Positions 49,879 to 62,500 of a stretch of DNA of 64,000 nt are shown in pieces. The notes beneath the pieces are model-generated. The model had not been told where the DNA came from. It ran no database searches and saw only the letters and a program-made list of their open reading frames with translations. The translations under genes were made by a program, and so were the position numbers. Where the stretch lies: the NCBI GenBank assembly GCA_914767715.1, contig OU612070.1:1753501-1817500 (forward strand). The letters are read 5' to 3'. Origin of the DNA: Membranipora membranacea (taxonomy: Eukaryota > Bryozoa > Gymnolaemata > Cheilostomatida > Membraniporidae). Position 1 is the stretch's first letter. Each line of letters starts with the position of its first letter.

Positions 49879-52800
49879 TCACTTTTTATCCGAAATATCA
49901 GACTCAGACTCCTCAGGAACAACCGAATTTGGTTCGGTTGATGGCTGATCTGCTGAATCGGGCTGATGCGATTCAGGTTCACGCTTCAAGCTGGCAACCT
50001 TACAATTGTCTGAAAATATGAATTAAACTATTTATTAGCCACGTTTTCACAAGGGGAAAAACATGCAAACCCTGATAATGCAATAAGACACTTCATAATC
50101 AAAATCCATTTAGGCGACTGTCATTTAATTTGAAAAATTATTCTACCTGTTTTAGCTGCTGCCTTGAAAGGATCATCAGGCGGAACATTATTAAGGACTG
50201 AGGTAGCTTGATCTTCCATCTCAACTTTGTGGTTGTGTGCAATGCCCCCAGATATAGCGTCTGTGAAAAGTATTCATATATTCATGTGAGTTGTCTGTAT
50301 TAAATAATGACGAAACAAACAAGAAATTCTTCCAAACATTATTCTTCACAAAAACATGATCCTTTTCTTTTTTCTGTCAATCCATTATTTATGTAGTTTT
50401 TCTTTTGAGGGCTAATATTGTAAAGCATTCGTTGAGAATGAGAATCATGCCATCCAAGTATTAATAAAATAGAAAAGAAAAAGTAGTTTTTACCAGTGGT
50501 ACTTTTGTAAGGGATAATGAAGTGGAGCTCTTACTTATATATATTTTTTAATTCATCAATCAATCCTCCCAGCAAGGTTTAGCCAGCAACCTTCTGTAGA
50601 GGTTGCCAATGGGCAGCTTTATTGTTAGCCAATATCCTCTGACATCACCTGTCTTTGATAGGTATGCCAGGGAGAGCCAGATATCCCCATTTCCCAGCAA
50701 CAGATATAATTGGTTGTAGATGCTTCTGCTTTTATACTCTATTTTCTTGCCATTGGCGGTTGCAGAAATAACTTTTCTGGACTGACAACACATAGCCAAC
50801 ACTCAAATATTAATGTATTTACCATCTATTAGTATGGCTCCAGCATGAGAACAGTTACTCCCCATTGTTTTCGACAGGGCTCTCAACCACTCAGGTTTAG
50901 CCCGAGTTACTCAGATTTTTGGGTTCAATTCAGGCTACTCAAGCTTAAAACTCAGATTTTGCTCGTTGGCAGAGATGAATAATATAAAAACAATGCTAAA
51001 TGTTGCCTTACAATAATTTATGCCATATTATTAATGAATGATCCAGTATTAGATTTCTAGTTGTGATAAGCTATGTAAATAATACTGCACTGCACTGCCT
51101 ATACTAATAATGCCTCTCACTGCACTCACTGTAATAATACTCTCACTGCACTGCCTATTCAAGTCATTTCTAAATCAATGATCAAACAATGATCCCAGAG
51201 ATCCCAAGAGATTATTATGGCTAAATAGAAATTGGAATTTTAGACATGTTAAAAAATTGATTTTGCAGGTGAACCGGATAAATCAAGGCAATGATTTCAA
51301 TAGCATCACATTACATTAATTATGCCTTTCTACCCTGGCGCCTCGATTCGATTATTGCACTGCCTATTCTTATAATGCCTCTCACTGCACTCACTGTAAT
51401 AATACTCTCACTGCGCTGCCTTTTCAAGTCATTTCTAAATCAATGATCAAACAATGATTTCTAAGCATTATGGAATATCAACACTTTACACCCGAACTGA
51501 GATGAATAATAAAGATAAGATCAAACTTTTGCATGAGAATAATGTGTGGTATTTGTTGTGGGTATTTGATTTCATTTGTGATAAGCTATGCTCTTATTGA
51601 ACTGCCAATCCCAGAGATTTGTGAAAGAGATTATTATGGCTAAATAGAAATTGGAATTTTAGACATGTTAAAAAAGTGATTTTGCAGGTGAACCGGATAA
51701 ATCCAGGCAATGATTTCAATAGCGTCACATTACATTAGTTATGCCTTTCTACCCTGGCGCCTTCAAATCAATATTTTTACAAACATCATATTTTAACATC
51801 ATGGGGATTCATTTTCACCTGTGGCGAAGGCCTTGGTTAGTCCATATGAATTGGTTCATCTGGATCAAATCTAAAATTATTTACGATTTTAACGTTACAA
51901 GAAATGCTCTAGGTTTTTATTGATTTACTTGCGATCACAAACATGAAATGTTGCGAGAAAAGGATGCATATACCTTGTCAATAAAGGAACTTGCTACTAG
52001 AGTATGGAACTTGCATTTGAGGGCATCGCTCTAGAAAATTGTGTATGATGTGATCAAGGAGTTGTCTTTAACAATTAAATTAAAAACTTTCCTTAGTATT
52101 TTTTGTCTATGGTACATATGCTCGTGTGCAAAACAGGCAGACAATAAATACATAAAGAGGGAAACTACACAACTTTTGAACATCATGAAAGCTAATGGCT
52201 TTGAACTTAGATGCAACATTTTTTTAACAACATAAATTCTTTGACTTGCTTTGCCAGCTATTTTTTGCACATAATCTTCAAATCTCAGGTGTTTCACCCA
52301 ACAATATTTCGGTGCCATAGCAGACGTACCCTCAGCTTTTTATGCTCAGGGCGTTTTACACCTTTAAAATACCACTATGCGACATGCTAATATCAAAACT
52401 CAGGTTTCGAATCCTCCCAGGCTGAGAGCCCTGCTTATCCAGGGAATAAAAAAAATTGAAGTGGAGCTCAGCTCCACTTCAAGAAGGGTGTTTATAACCA
52501 AGTGGAGCTGAGCTCCACTTACTCACTGTACAAAAGTACCACTGGTTTTTACAAAGCAATATCATTGCAGTACTCTAACCTTTATTTACATTTACATTTT
52601 ATTTTTTTGGCATCAAGTGAATTTGTGAGTTATTTGGAATCTCATACAACAAAATGGAGTAAAGAAAACAGATTTTAGTTAGCTGCTAGGATGCTTACCC
52701 ATGCTCACCGTCACTTTCTGTTGAGATTGTGGTGCATAAGCTGCAGGGAGTGGAGTAGGTTTGTTTCCTATATTGACTGAAAACCAAAAATAAATTATGA

Positions 52801-55800
52801 ACAACTACGAGCTTATCATAACGCTGCTAGTGAGATCAATATTTTTTGTGGATCACGCTATTCAATAATTCTTCAGCTCTGTAATGATGTTGTAATGATT
52901 CTTTAAGAAATTGGACCACTTTTGAAATCATTTATGACCATCATAAAAGATGCCTTTCAAAAATGCAGCCCTTGAAGTATATTGGTATGATATTGGATGT
53001 CAACATTCTGTGTGTCTGTGTTGCTTGAAATTTCACAACAATCAACAAGTTTAACATCTTTGTTCAGTCTATCGACCATACACTGTAACCTAGTGGGTAC
53101 GCCATCATCTACATGACTCTATCTTTGGATCCACAAAACAAAAGGTAGTTGATCACCATTTATCAAGTTATTCAATACACCGCCATACATAATTTATCGC
53201 CCTGAGAAAGTTTTAGTGCGAATTATCTTATTGTTTTACTCATGACATATTCAAACAATATTTAACATTGATTATTTGAAGATCTGGATGTTATGCATAG
53301 AATCGCATAAAAGGCAGGCAGAGCGAGACAGGAGATCACAGTCAGCCCACTGGCTGTAGCGCAAACAAGTCATCTCTCTGACTTGTGTATGAGTTGTACT
53401 ATGCTCAATGTGGTGAATTTGAGTAGTGAACTATGGCACTGTATGTTGTATCTCAATCTTCATGAGGACATGAATGTAAATTTAGTCCAAATTTTTGAAA
53501 ATTATATGTATAGTATATGTAAATTATGTTGTTATTCATAGGTGAGAAAATCTTCTAGGCAATTTACAAATTTTAAGTTACTTACCTTCTTTTATATGCG
53601 TCATATAACCAGCAGCAGCCTGCTCTGGTTGCAACATCTGATCTCCACCCAAACCCATATGATGCTGCCCCAAATCATCACCTAAAATTTGTGTGATACT
53701 AATACTAAAGGAGAAAACAGTGAATATGTGCAGACAGCTTTGTAATATAATTTATGAGTCATAGATGCAATCTTGCTTTATCCCACTTTTTGCTAAAAAC
53801 ACACTCACCTGAAACGGGAGTTCTACATATTAATACATGATCCAAGTTTAGCAGCAAATTCTCCCGTAGCTTGGCATAATACATTGATGCAGCCGGTTCT
53901 TCCCATGGCAATTTTCAGCCTGTTTGAGACTCTATGATTACGATAGAGCACAAACTAAATATAATTGATTTCTATTGCCTCATCTCGTATGGAAAAAATG
54001 GCCTAACCCCTCGACTAGCTGCGACATTGTCAAAGCTTTTGCGCATGTAGGCCTCATATTTTTAGTTTCCTATATCTTTACTTGTTTGATGAAATAGATA
54101 CCAAACCTAAAGGACAGGCCTTGGTCCTCCAATTCTAGTTTGGGGGATAGTTTTGATAAAACATTTATGTCCACAAATAGCAATGCATTCGGAAAAGTTT
54201 TCAAGGGAAAAATATAAAGAATAATTTGGAAATAAGGAAAGTCTTGATCATAATGTTTTCAAGGTTGTACTTTCTATTTTGTTCTTGAATTGAATTTGGA
54301 ATTAATTATGGAATAATAAGAAGTATTAAGGAGGGTCTGAAGGTGTAGTATCCAACTCACCGTTGTGAACAAGGTTTCCGGGCTTTCCTGATTGGAGGAG
54401 CTCCACAGTGTTCACTTCTGGCTCTATTTGCACAGGTACTATACCTGTACATTGAATAAAATTATATGCATTAGCAGGTGGGTGTGGAGAGCAATTCTAC
54501 TCACTGGTAATTAAGCAAAAAGTTTGATTTTGTTGTAGTTGACTATTTTAAAACTGAGAAAAATAGAGACCTTCCTTACTGCCAAATTATAAATAAAAAC
54601 AGATTTTGCATAACAAAATTGATCTTAAATATTGGTTTGTTGTTGTCATGCGTTCCCGTTCCAAAAGTGATGCGAACCTCTAATGCATCAATTCAACAAG
54701 AAACAAATTTCACCGGTGAGCAGTTGGTTTTTGACTTGTCAATATATTATATGGTTCCCCTCACCCTGCTGAGGAACTGGCATTACCGACATCAATTCCT
54801 CTTTTTCTCTCTCGAGCTCTGAAAATAGAATAAGAGATGCCATAAGATAGTTTCATGATAAGTTGTAACAACAAGATCAATGATTGTGTTTTCTCATACT
54901 TATTATTATTATTAATTTTGTATTATATTGAATATTTTATAAGCTCCAGACAGGCCTGAAAGCGTCATATGTACAGAATACTAGTCCATATAATATTACT
55001 TGTCACTTTATCTTTCAAATCAGTCACTTGATGCTCCTGGTGGTGCAATTTCTTGCTCATCTCTTCAACCTGTTCATCTTTCTCTGCAATAAATTAACCA
55101 TTATCATCTGTAGATCTATACCAAATTTTACAGACATATAAGTCGAATGTCCATATAATAATCAACATGCATTATACTTTTTATACCATGATTACTTCAC
55201 TTACTAGAAACTGTGTCCTTCAAAGAAGTGATGCACTGTTCTGCTTGTCGCAGCTGCTTGTTCATCATCTCCACCTGTTTCTCCATGTATTCTTCTTTCT
55301 CTGTTACGAACAAATAAATTCTCATGCAAAGATTTTAACTCCTCAGTTCCTTTATCTGGCTCTGATCAAGCAAAATCTGAGCTAATAGAGAGATTTCAAA
55401 ATCAGCTTGAGAAACGATGCAAGATATGACAACTTCTCGTTTCCTGGAAACCATCACGTTTCACATTCAATATTGTTCGACATCTACATGTAGGTATCCA
55501 TCAATCTCAATATTCAGCTGTTGATTTTTTTAGTGTCATGTGGGTGAACCTAAATCACTGTCAAAAGTGACAAATAGCGCGAATGGTACGGACAACTACT
55601 GTACGGACAACATGGGGATTAGAAATGATATAGTTGACAATCGGAAGCATTTAAAAATGGATTTACGCACGCGAAAGATGTTTCATTTGTCTAGAGATTT
55701 ATGATTATGTGGGTTAAAATCGCAAGTGGGTTAAAACCGCAAGTTTGTCTCTGTCCGAAGACTGAGAAATACAGGTGCGTTTTGGGCGCGCCCGCCTTAT

Positions 55801-57019
55801 TCGGTGCCAAGTTGCTCTCAGTTTGCAGACAGGTCGGAGCACACCTGGGGCCCAGTAGTTGATAGACTACAGCGGGATTCACACCCGATACCTCCAACGC
55901 TTGTGCGTCAGAGGGAAGGCGCTCTAACCAGCTGAGCTACCTCCTACTCCCTGCTCCCATGTAACTTTGTAGCGGTAATTGGCATGAGGAAAAATATGTT
56001 TTTATTATAAGAAAAAATCTGATAGGCTCATATATCTTCACGTCCGGCCCAGATAAACTTTTTGATTTGAGGGAATATGTATCAAAATTGGGTTCCCACC
56101 ACGACAGTAAGTTGAATTGGTTGTCAACTTGATTGGCAGATATAGGAGAGCTTTGGCTCAGAGGGAATGATTTCTGCATAAGTAGTTCAAATTTCCGGGT
56201 AATCATCTACCAATCTGACATCAATGTAGATATGGCCTGAGTTATTTTAGACATACTATTTTACAGAGGTATTTAGAAATTTTTGACGTAAATCCGTTGG
56301 ATTTAACAGCAAGCTCTATCATTTTGCCAAAAAGGCGCCCTACGATGAGGATGCGGAATTTAAACTCAGTATCCAAGTAGGCAGAACAACCAATTATTGA
56401 AAGGACTGCAACAATAAAAAACCCGTGGACATAAGACGGCGTTATATGTTCTACAATTAGAGTGCCAGTTTCATCTTTTGGTTCAAAGATTCCAAGTCTT
56501 TCTCCCTTTGGGCTTACCTGATTTAGCCATATTTTCTACTTTGCGCAAAAGTTTGACTATTCCACGATTATTGTTCTCAATGGCATAGTCAATAGCTCTA
56601 CAACCGTTATCATCGATTGCAGTCAATAGTTTCACCTTTTCACTGGCTGTTAACTCACAGAGTATGGCTTCAGCTGGCTCCAGCTGATTCTCAGTGGCTG
56701 CTGTATGTAAGGGGGTAAAGCTTGTAGCTAATAAGGTTGAAAGTCTGTCTTGCACTGGAATGATTTTGAGGATGAGAAGTATGATTTCAGTTTGACCTTC
56801 CTTCACAGCCCAATGCAATAATGTTTCTTGTAGAGCATTCCTTGTGCTATTGATGCATTCAATGGCCGCGGTTGGGTTTGAAATGGAGAGACGCTTCAAT
56901 GAATGGTTGATACTAGCAATTACGTTACTATCTGGCTTGGCCAAATCCATGTACCATGCCACTTCTTTTCTCAAATCATTAGCGATTGTTGCCTCTGTCA
57001 TTCCCTTCGCTTCTGTCAT
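49879..57019 (-). CDS. Ankyrin-repeat and coiled-coil protein, nine exons, all introns phase 1
   Basis: Unrecognised intracellular protein. Exons: 57019-56518, 55300-55205, 55083-55000, 54818-54765, 54444-54361, 53681-53586, 52776-52699, 50260-50147 and 50009-49879. All eight joins are phase 1 and keep one frame of 412 residues ending in TGA. Exon 1 carries about three ankyrin repeats (ETLLHWAVKEGQTEI, FTPLHTAATENQ, CRAIDYAIENNNRGIVKLL). Exons 2-4 encode charged heptad sequence likely to form a coiled coil; exons 2 and 3 look like duplicates (EKEEYMEKQVEMMNKQL and KKDEQVEEMSKKLHHQ). Exons 5-9 are a Pro/Gln/Ser-rich acidic tail. An acceptor-like CACAG just before the ATG suggests an intron in the 5' untranslated region. 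The stop codon is 20 bp from the Kolobok target site, so the 3' end now reads into the transposon. Confidence 0.75.
51060..51770. repeat. Direct duplication of a ~300-430 bp unit
   Basis: The segment with TGCCTCTCACTGCACTCACT and CTAAATCAATGATCAAACAA occurs at 51080-51195 and again at 51355-51460. GCTAAATAGAAATTGGAATT through CTTTCTACCCTGGCGCCT occurs at 51220-51345 and again at 51635-51765. Confidence 0.75.
52031..52318 (-). mobile_element. LINE remnant, C-terminal reverse transcriptase
   Basis: A 95-residue frame with VKHLRFEDYVQKIAGKAS, LAFMMFKSCVVSLFMYLLS and RQKILRKVFNLI. This fits the 'L.w..Hv..i..Ka...l..l' and 'l...~~S.~~Y....W' end of non-LTR reverse transcriptases. Truncated. Confidence 0.6.
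55712..55955 (-). mobile_element. tRNA-derived SINE, family 2, second copy
   Basis: Matches 21355-21604 along its length (GCCAAGTTGCTCTCAGTTTG, GGTCGGAGCACACCTGGGGC). The minus-strand head has GTAGCTCAGCTGG. The B box is changed by mutation (GGTGTGAATCC). The tail GTGGGTTAAAATCGCAAG is duplicated. Lies in intron 1 of the ankyrin gene, on the sense strand. Confidence 0.8.
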
Positions 57020-59139
57020 TGCTGTGAAATTGAAATAAAATAAAAATAATGGTCATAATAGCCATTGTGATGAGTAAAATAAAAAATTATGGGAATATAA
57101 AGTGATGATTGGATATCCTCTCTTCTTACAAGATAAAATTTAGCATTCTTGAGAGTAGTGGGTAGTAAGGGTGGTGCAAATAACAAACGTCTTCAGCCAA
57201 CAACCTTGAGACATGCCATTATAATTCAATAACCTTAGGGTAGTGCTTCCAAGAAAAACACTGCTTTTTTGTGATTATTAGTATTTGGAGGATGATGATC
57301 ATGAGCAGAGGACAATGGTAGTACAAAACAATACAAATGTTAAAACTGCCATTTGCCTTGGCGGGGTAAAAAAACAACATACTAATCAGTGTGACAATGA
57401 ACTGCGTAAATCGATTGATTATTATCAATCTACTACGCTTCAGGATATTTTTGAAAAGTATTTAAACATTGCGATATTGACTGGTTTCCCCTGACAGTAT
57501 TTCTACATAAATAGTTAACCTAACAGCATCCAAAGGTACTCACTAGCTATGTCTGTAAAAGACGCATATGTAAAGATAACATTTTGATAAGTTTCATGAG
57601 AAACAGTGTGTCCGTTTATGAAATGTGCTATGGTGTGGGATGGAGCTATGTTTACAATACCTGACAGGTCTCTATAAAGCATTAAGGGTGATTCATGCAA
57701 TCTGCAAATACCTGCATGTAGTACCTGGGGAGCAAACAACAGCAGTAAAAAAATCTACAAAACATTTAACTGTTAGTCTGCCAGATTTTTACTGCTATAG
57801 TTGAGGTCACTGTAGAAAAATACTTAGGTATTCCCGCTCTTATTCTATTTGTGTCAATCAGCTTGAAAGCTGATCTTAAGCTGACCACAGATTGGGACAT
57901 TCATCTTAGGTGTTGATATGTGAACTGTGACAATGGGCCATTTACATAACGGGGCAGTATATCTTACCACTCTAACTATGACTCAACAATACATAGGGCC
58001 CTTCCCTAAAGCTTCTATTTCTGATGTACATCACCGCCAGCCTTCAATTCCATGTCAAGGGCAAATATCCTATGTGGTTAGTCCGAGGCTTCAACCACCC
58101 TTGGAATCAAACCCCATTCTTCATTATGGCATGCTTTCAGATCCGATATCCAATAGAGCTTTGTAGCAGGTAGAGAAATAATTCTAATTCTACTCAAATT
58201 GTGATCATGGTTCCTGAAGTAATGTGAGATTGTTGTAATGGTTTGTAATGAAACCATAATAGGTTAACCTACACTTAGAAATAGCCATAAAGCATTTCAA
58301 GTATAAGAAATTCTAAGAATTGTCAATGTCTTACTGAGTTCTTCTCCTTTCTCTGTATATCTTGCTGTTGATATCATTGAAACTAGATTGATCTGATCTA
58401 CATGATAGTTATTGCTTACTCTCTGCTTGTAAAAGGAAGTTTCACTTTGTTACAAGGCCTATCAGCTGTACTAACGGCGGAATTGATGAGCAATGCTTAC
58501 CAAGTTTAATTGAAATGTATTAAGTGGTGGAACCTTGTCCGCATTGATAGTTTGCGAAAATATTATGGAATTCCTATTGTATATTGGCAACAATATTATT
58601 TCTTATCGATATGTTGTTCTTATGTACAGTGCCAAAAAAGTTATAAAGTAATGTTACATATCAAATTCAATATTGTTAGATTTTTTACATGTTTACACAA
58701 TATAAGTATCCAACAACTCATCGAATCGGCTGTGTTTCAATATGATACAATATCATTTTTTTTGCAGACATACCTACCTATGATGGGCCATTAATCAGTC
58801 TGTAACTTACCTTAAAGACTTACTTTGAGGCTGCTATTTTGAATCACATCTTCTTTTTCATATTCTATTCTATCATGTGAGCAATTCCCAGCTTTAGAAT
58901 CCCTATATTGAGGAAGTTATGGTCTCTCAAACTTTCAAGGTCAATCAGCATTGGGAACCATTAGTCAATCCTTTCACTACGTCACAATGTGTCATACTTA
59001 TTACTAATATTTTATACTATTAAATTCACAGATAAGATGAGTATTAAAATGTTATGAGTCTAAGTTGGTCTGGAACCCAGGTCTTCAAACATCGCCCAGC
59101 AGGAAGCACACTAGCGCTGCGCTATATTATCTACACACT

Positions 59140-59260
59140 CAAGTAGCTGGACCTCATGCGATGGTAGTGGCGTTGCTTGCTGGTTCAGTAGACGTGGGTT
59201 CAAGACCCACCTGCATCTGCATTTTGATCATCATCTTACCCGTGGAAATAAGTAGTATAA
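59140..59260 (+). mobile_element. tRNA-like SINE fragment
   Basis: Has an A-box-like TGGTAGTGGCGTTGC and a B-box-like GGTTCAAGACC about 40 bp later, the layout of an RNA polymerase III promoter. No complete cloverleaf or tail recognised, so probably SINE-derived. Confidence 0.45.
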
Positions 59261-59694
59261 CATAACACAGGGATTGCCCCTTGATTCTTAATGCCGATTG
59301 ACACGCACGTATGAACATGATAGAATAGAATATGGAGAATAAGATGTTATAGAAAATAACAGCCTCAAAGTCAGTCTGATTTCCAATTTTTTTGAATTGT
59401 TCATCATTGAAGATTCATCTTGTCAATATTGTTCTAGAATACATAGGCCATGATATATATCTGGGTTATAAAAATGGGTCAGTACACAGACATTTCCCAA
59501 TTTTTGTGGCCATAAATCTATCTGTTGCGACGCACAAATCTATATGATTTTAACAATTAGATGGCTCTTAACCCCCGAAGGTGAATGGGAAAATATGAGA
59601 GAGAGACTAATGCCACCTTTTCTCAATGCAAACTCCCTCCCAGGAAAAATTACTCAGTTCAATTAAAAAGCGAAAGACTTGTCTATTGCCACAA

Positions 59695-59755
59695 TAATAA
59701 AACATTGCACAACACAATATGGTAGTACTACCACGTGTTGTGCAATGTTTTATTA
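59695..59755. repeat. Perfect 21-bp stem hairpin
   Basis: Arms 59695-59715 and 59735-59755 are exact inverses (starting TAATAAAACATTGC). The 19-base loop itself contains the palindrome TGGTAGTACTACCA. Could be a miniature element. Confidence 0.8.
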
Positions 59756-60777
59756 GCACAAAATCAATAAAGCTTTACTTGCTACTTGTTTCATCGTCCC
59801 CTCACTTAAGTGGAGTTGTCCACCTAATTGACAATGGAGGATAACTCTACTAACTAAAATTTATGAATTTGTATTGCCATGCACGCATTACAGTTGCTGA
59901 TGAAACTATGTATTATATTACACAGTTACATGAGCAAGCGTTATATAAGTGTCATAAATTAGTCTTGTATCTGCATTATGCCATTGAAATTTCACAGCAC
60001 TTGCTTCGATAGTTTTACTAAAAAGGGGGCTCAAAGGGGGACAATAATACCTACAGTGTGCCAACAGGGAGGGTGTCAACAACTGATGGTTTACTAAAAA
60101 TTGTGATGGTTTTGATCAGAGCCTACACATTGGCTAGTTTTACCTATAAAAAAAAATAAGAAAATGGCTTGTGATTTGAAGTTTCTGCCATCTTGCAAGA
60201 CTGGTAGAAAAAATATGTTATGATGGTTTATCCTGAATGAAGAGAGAGAGATGCTCAGAAGTGAGAGAAATTATTTGGTTTGCTCAGAGTTTGAAGTTAG
60301 CCTTTGTGTTTGCTCTGATCTGATTGGTTGTCTACTTCCAATCAGCCAATCAGAGCCAACAGATTGGCTAGGGTGAAGGTTGAGTGCAAGGTAGCCTAAT
60401 TGCTGTCTCGATCGTTTGTTTGTATATTTTTTATTCTACTATTTAATAACAAAAATTAGCCTGTTGCTGTCTCGATTGCTTTGTAATAGTTTTTTTTATT
60501 CTGATATATATTATAACAATGTCATGTACTGAGTTATATCCAGTCCAGTGGGATATTCATTGTAGAGCCAGCTCTAAAAAAGAGCTTACAAAACATAACT
60601 CCTCAGTATTTTAGAGAACCATGACATAAAATAAAATCTAAACATTCTTTTCAACAACACTAAAAAATATCATAAACCATACGTTTGTGACCACATTACA
60701 ATCAGCAAAAACAACAAAATTCATTTACGGCATAAACAGACAAAAATATATTGACCATCCAACAGAGGGACCCCTGA

Positions 60778-61833
60778 TTATAAATGATTGTTTGTATTAT
60801 TTGCTGTGGGATCCATGTTAGCGTATGTCATCATCATCTTCTGTTTAGAGACAAAACTAGGATCAATGTTATTATTAGCTACATCAGCAGCTGAGGGAGA
60901 GGGAGTACAGGGAGGGGATGGAGTGGGTGGCTCTAGGGTACCATCCTCATGTGTTTTGATATGTTTGGAGAGATGATCCTTCTTCATGAACTGTTTGTTA
61001 CAGGAAGGGCAAGTGAAAATCTTCTCATCTGCGTGAGTTTGCAGGTGTTTCTGCAGCTCATCATTTCTGGTGAATCTCTTGCCACAGAAGAGCCAGTTAC
61101 AGACAAACTGTCTATCTCCTGTATGCCAGCGGATATGGGCCTTAAGGTGAGATGATCTGTTGTACACCTTACCACAGCCTGGGAAGTGACAGCTGTGAGG
61201 TCCTTTGGCTTTGAGGTGGGCAGCTGATGGTCCGATCTGATCAATCTCCTGACAATTAGGACAAGCGCAGACAGATCCGCCTTTGTTTCGTTTGCTGCGA
61301 GATGGTTGGGTTAATGGTGTAGTACTGGTGGATGTAGTTGAGCCGGTAGCTGTTGAGGCGTAGTTAGTAGGAGTTACACTGCTGGTCTTGAAGGACTCAG
61401 GTATAGACTGGAAGTAGCGTGTCTCAGGGAGTACTGGGTTACTATGAGTAGAAGGTAAGACCATACTAGATGAGAGCTGAGCATAGTTTATCTCAGCGGG
61501 ATTGTAGTGAGCGGGGTATGACATCATTGGAGCAGGTGCTGTCATATCACTAAACCACGATCCAGCGGCAGCGGGAGTAGACATGTCCAACCAGGCAGAG
61601 GTGTCTGTAGTCTTAAGTCCACTTGTGTACGGCCATTCATAGGCGGACTTAGCGTACATAGTATCAGCGCTATGTAGCTTACTGAGAAAGCTTTCATTGC
61701 TGGTAGTGGGGAAGAGATAGTCTTGTTGGATGGTAAGGTTGGTCAGGTTGGTGAGGGTTGACACTTGGTCTTTGCTTGGACTGTCTGGTCGATCTGATGG
61801 AAGGACTCCTGCATCACCATATAAATGTGGCAT
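60778..61833 (-). CDS. Sp-family zinc-finger factor, copy B, intact
   Basis: Nuclear GC-box-binding factor of 351 residues, single coding exon, about 90% alike to copy A by eye. It has the buttonhead box CACPNC and three complete C2H2 fingers. Finger 2 has the Arg at the first contact position (FTRNDELQKH), and finger 3 has both Cys (FTCPSCNKQF). The tail PPTPSPPCTPSPSAADVANN is shared with both other copies. The start matches copy A (MPH.YGDA.VLPSDRPDSPS). This is the copy most likely to keep the ancestral function. Confidence 0.92.
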   Translation of the reverse strand: MPHLYGDAGVLPSDRPDSPSKDQVSTLTNLTNLTIQQDYLFPTTSNESFLSKLHSADTMYAKSAYEWPYTSGLKTTDTSAWLDMSTPAAAGSWFSDMTAPAPMMSYPAHYNPAEINYAQLSSSMVLPSTHSNPVLPETRYFQSIPESFKTSSVTPTNYASTATGSTTSTSTTPLTQPSRSKRNKGGSVCACPNCQEIDQIGPSAAHLKAKGPHSCHFPGCGKVYNRSSHLKAHIRWHTGDRQFVCNWLFCGKRFTRNDELQKHLQTHADEKIFTCPSCNKQFMKKDHLSKHIKTHEDGTLEPPTPSPPCTPSPSAADVANNNIDPSFVSKQKMMMTYANMDPTANNTNNHL

Positions 61834-62469
61834 TCTGATTGTTGATGTTTCTGGTTTTTCTTCTGCTTTGAACTGGTACAGATGAATTTGCGTTCGTAAC
61901 TAAAATAGAAAAAGGTGTAACATAAACACACAGTCTATCTAAGCTAACCTGAAATAATATTGTTGACCATCAATGTTGGTACATGTTCCAATCCAATACA
62001 TGATATTGTTTTTCAAATCTCGCCAAAATATATATATATATGTACCTGGTGGACACTGCATCAAGCTTAATCCAAGTCCGAAGCCCGAAGGTAGACACCA
62101 TAAATCAAGAAAGAGGCAGGATATCTAATAAAATTTGCATGGAGTTTCTGAAAAATACCCTTACTCCACAACTAAGTTGTGCTTGGTTTATCAATTTATT
62201 ATTCAAATAACAAAGACCACAAATTCAATTGTTTAATGCACAAATATATTCGGCGACATTGAAAGCACTGTACAAGGTAGGAACCAGCCATAACATGTCA
62301 CCGCAGGAGTTAAAACATTTGCTGTACCTTATAAATGAGTATCTCCAATGCAATCTCTTGCTATCTCTCTACCTCAGTCTGATGTTATATTGGTGTGTAA
62401 TGTGAGCTGAACCTGTTGTTGTGGTAAAAATGCCTGGTTGGATGACTGGCCTGTTTGTAAATGATACCA

Positions 62470-62500
62470 TAGTGTCGCTCACACTCGGTATTTAAGTGAT
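62470..62500 (-). promoter_or_regulatory. Conserved promoter-like core of Sp copy B
   Basis: Identical over 31 bp to 35597-35627 upstream of copy A, including the TATA-like TTAAATA. Confidence 0.5.

Larger units (their letters stand above)
50492..52546. mobile_element. Inverted-end element in the ankyrin gene's last large intron
   Basis: Begins ACCAGTGGTACTTTTGTA (50492-50509) and ends with its exact inverse (52529-52546), and GTGGAGCTC follows the end inside on both sides. The right end also has GAAGTGGAGCTCAGCTCCAC hairpin sequence at 52459-52515. It contains a LINE fragment and a large direct duplication, so it is a composite. The outer bases are T-rich and the target duplication is unclear. 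Confidence 0.6.
57020..59989. other. Stretch without firmly recognised genes
   Basis: Upstream of the ankyrin gene. An open stretch on the minus strand at 57546-57745 ends in a good donor (GCTA|GTGAGT) and could be an isolated exon, but it has no start or family match. A tRNA-like SINE piece (59140-59260) and a perfect hairpin (59695-59755) are the other structures. Confidence 0.4.

Noticed and set aside
50560-50802. 80-codon minus-strand frame starting MLAMCCQSRKV
   Set aside because: Lies inside the inverted-end element, has no family resemblance and no matching splice phase with the ankyrin gene.
57515-57739. Possible exon or secreted peptide on the minus strand
   Set aside because: Good donor at one end but no start codon, no confident acceptor and no recognised domain.
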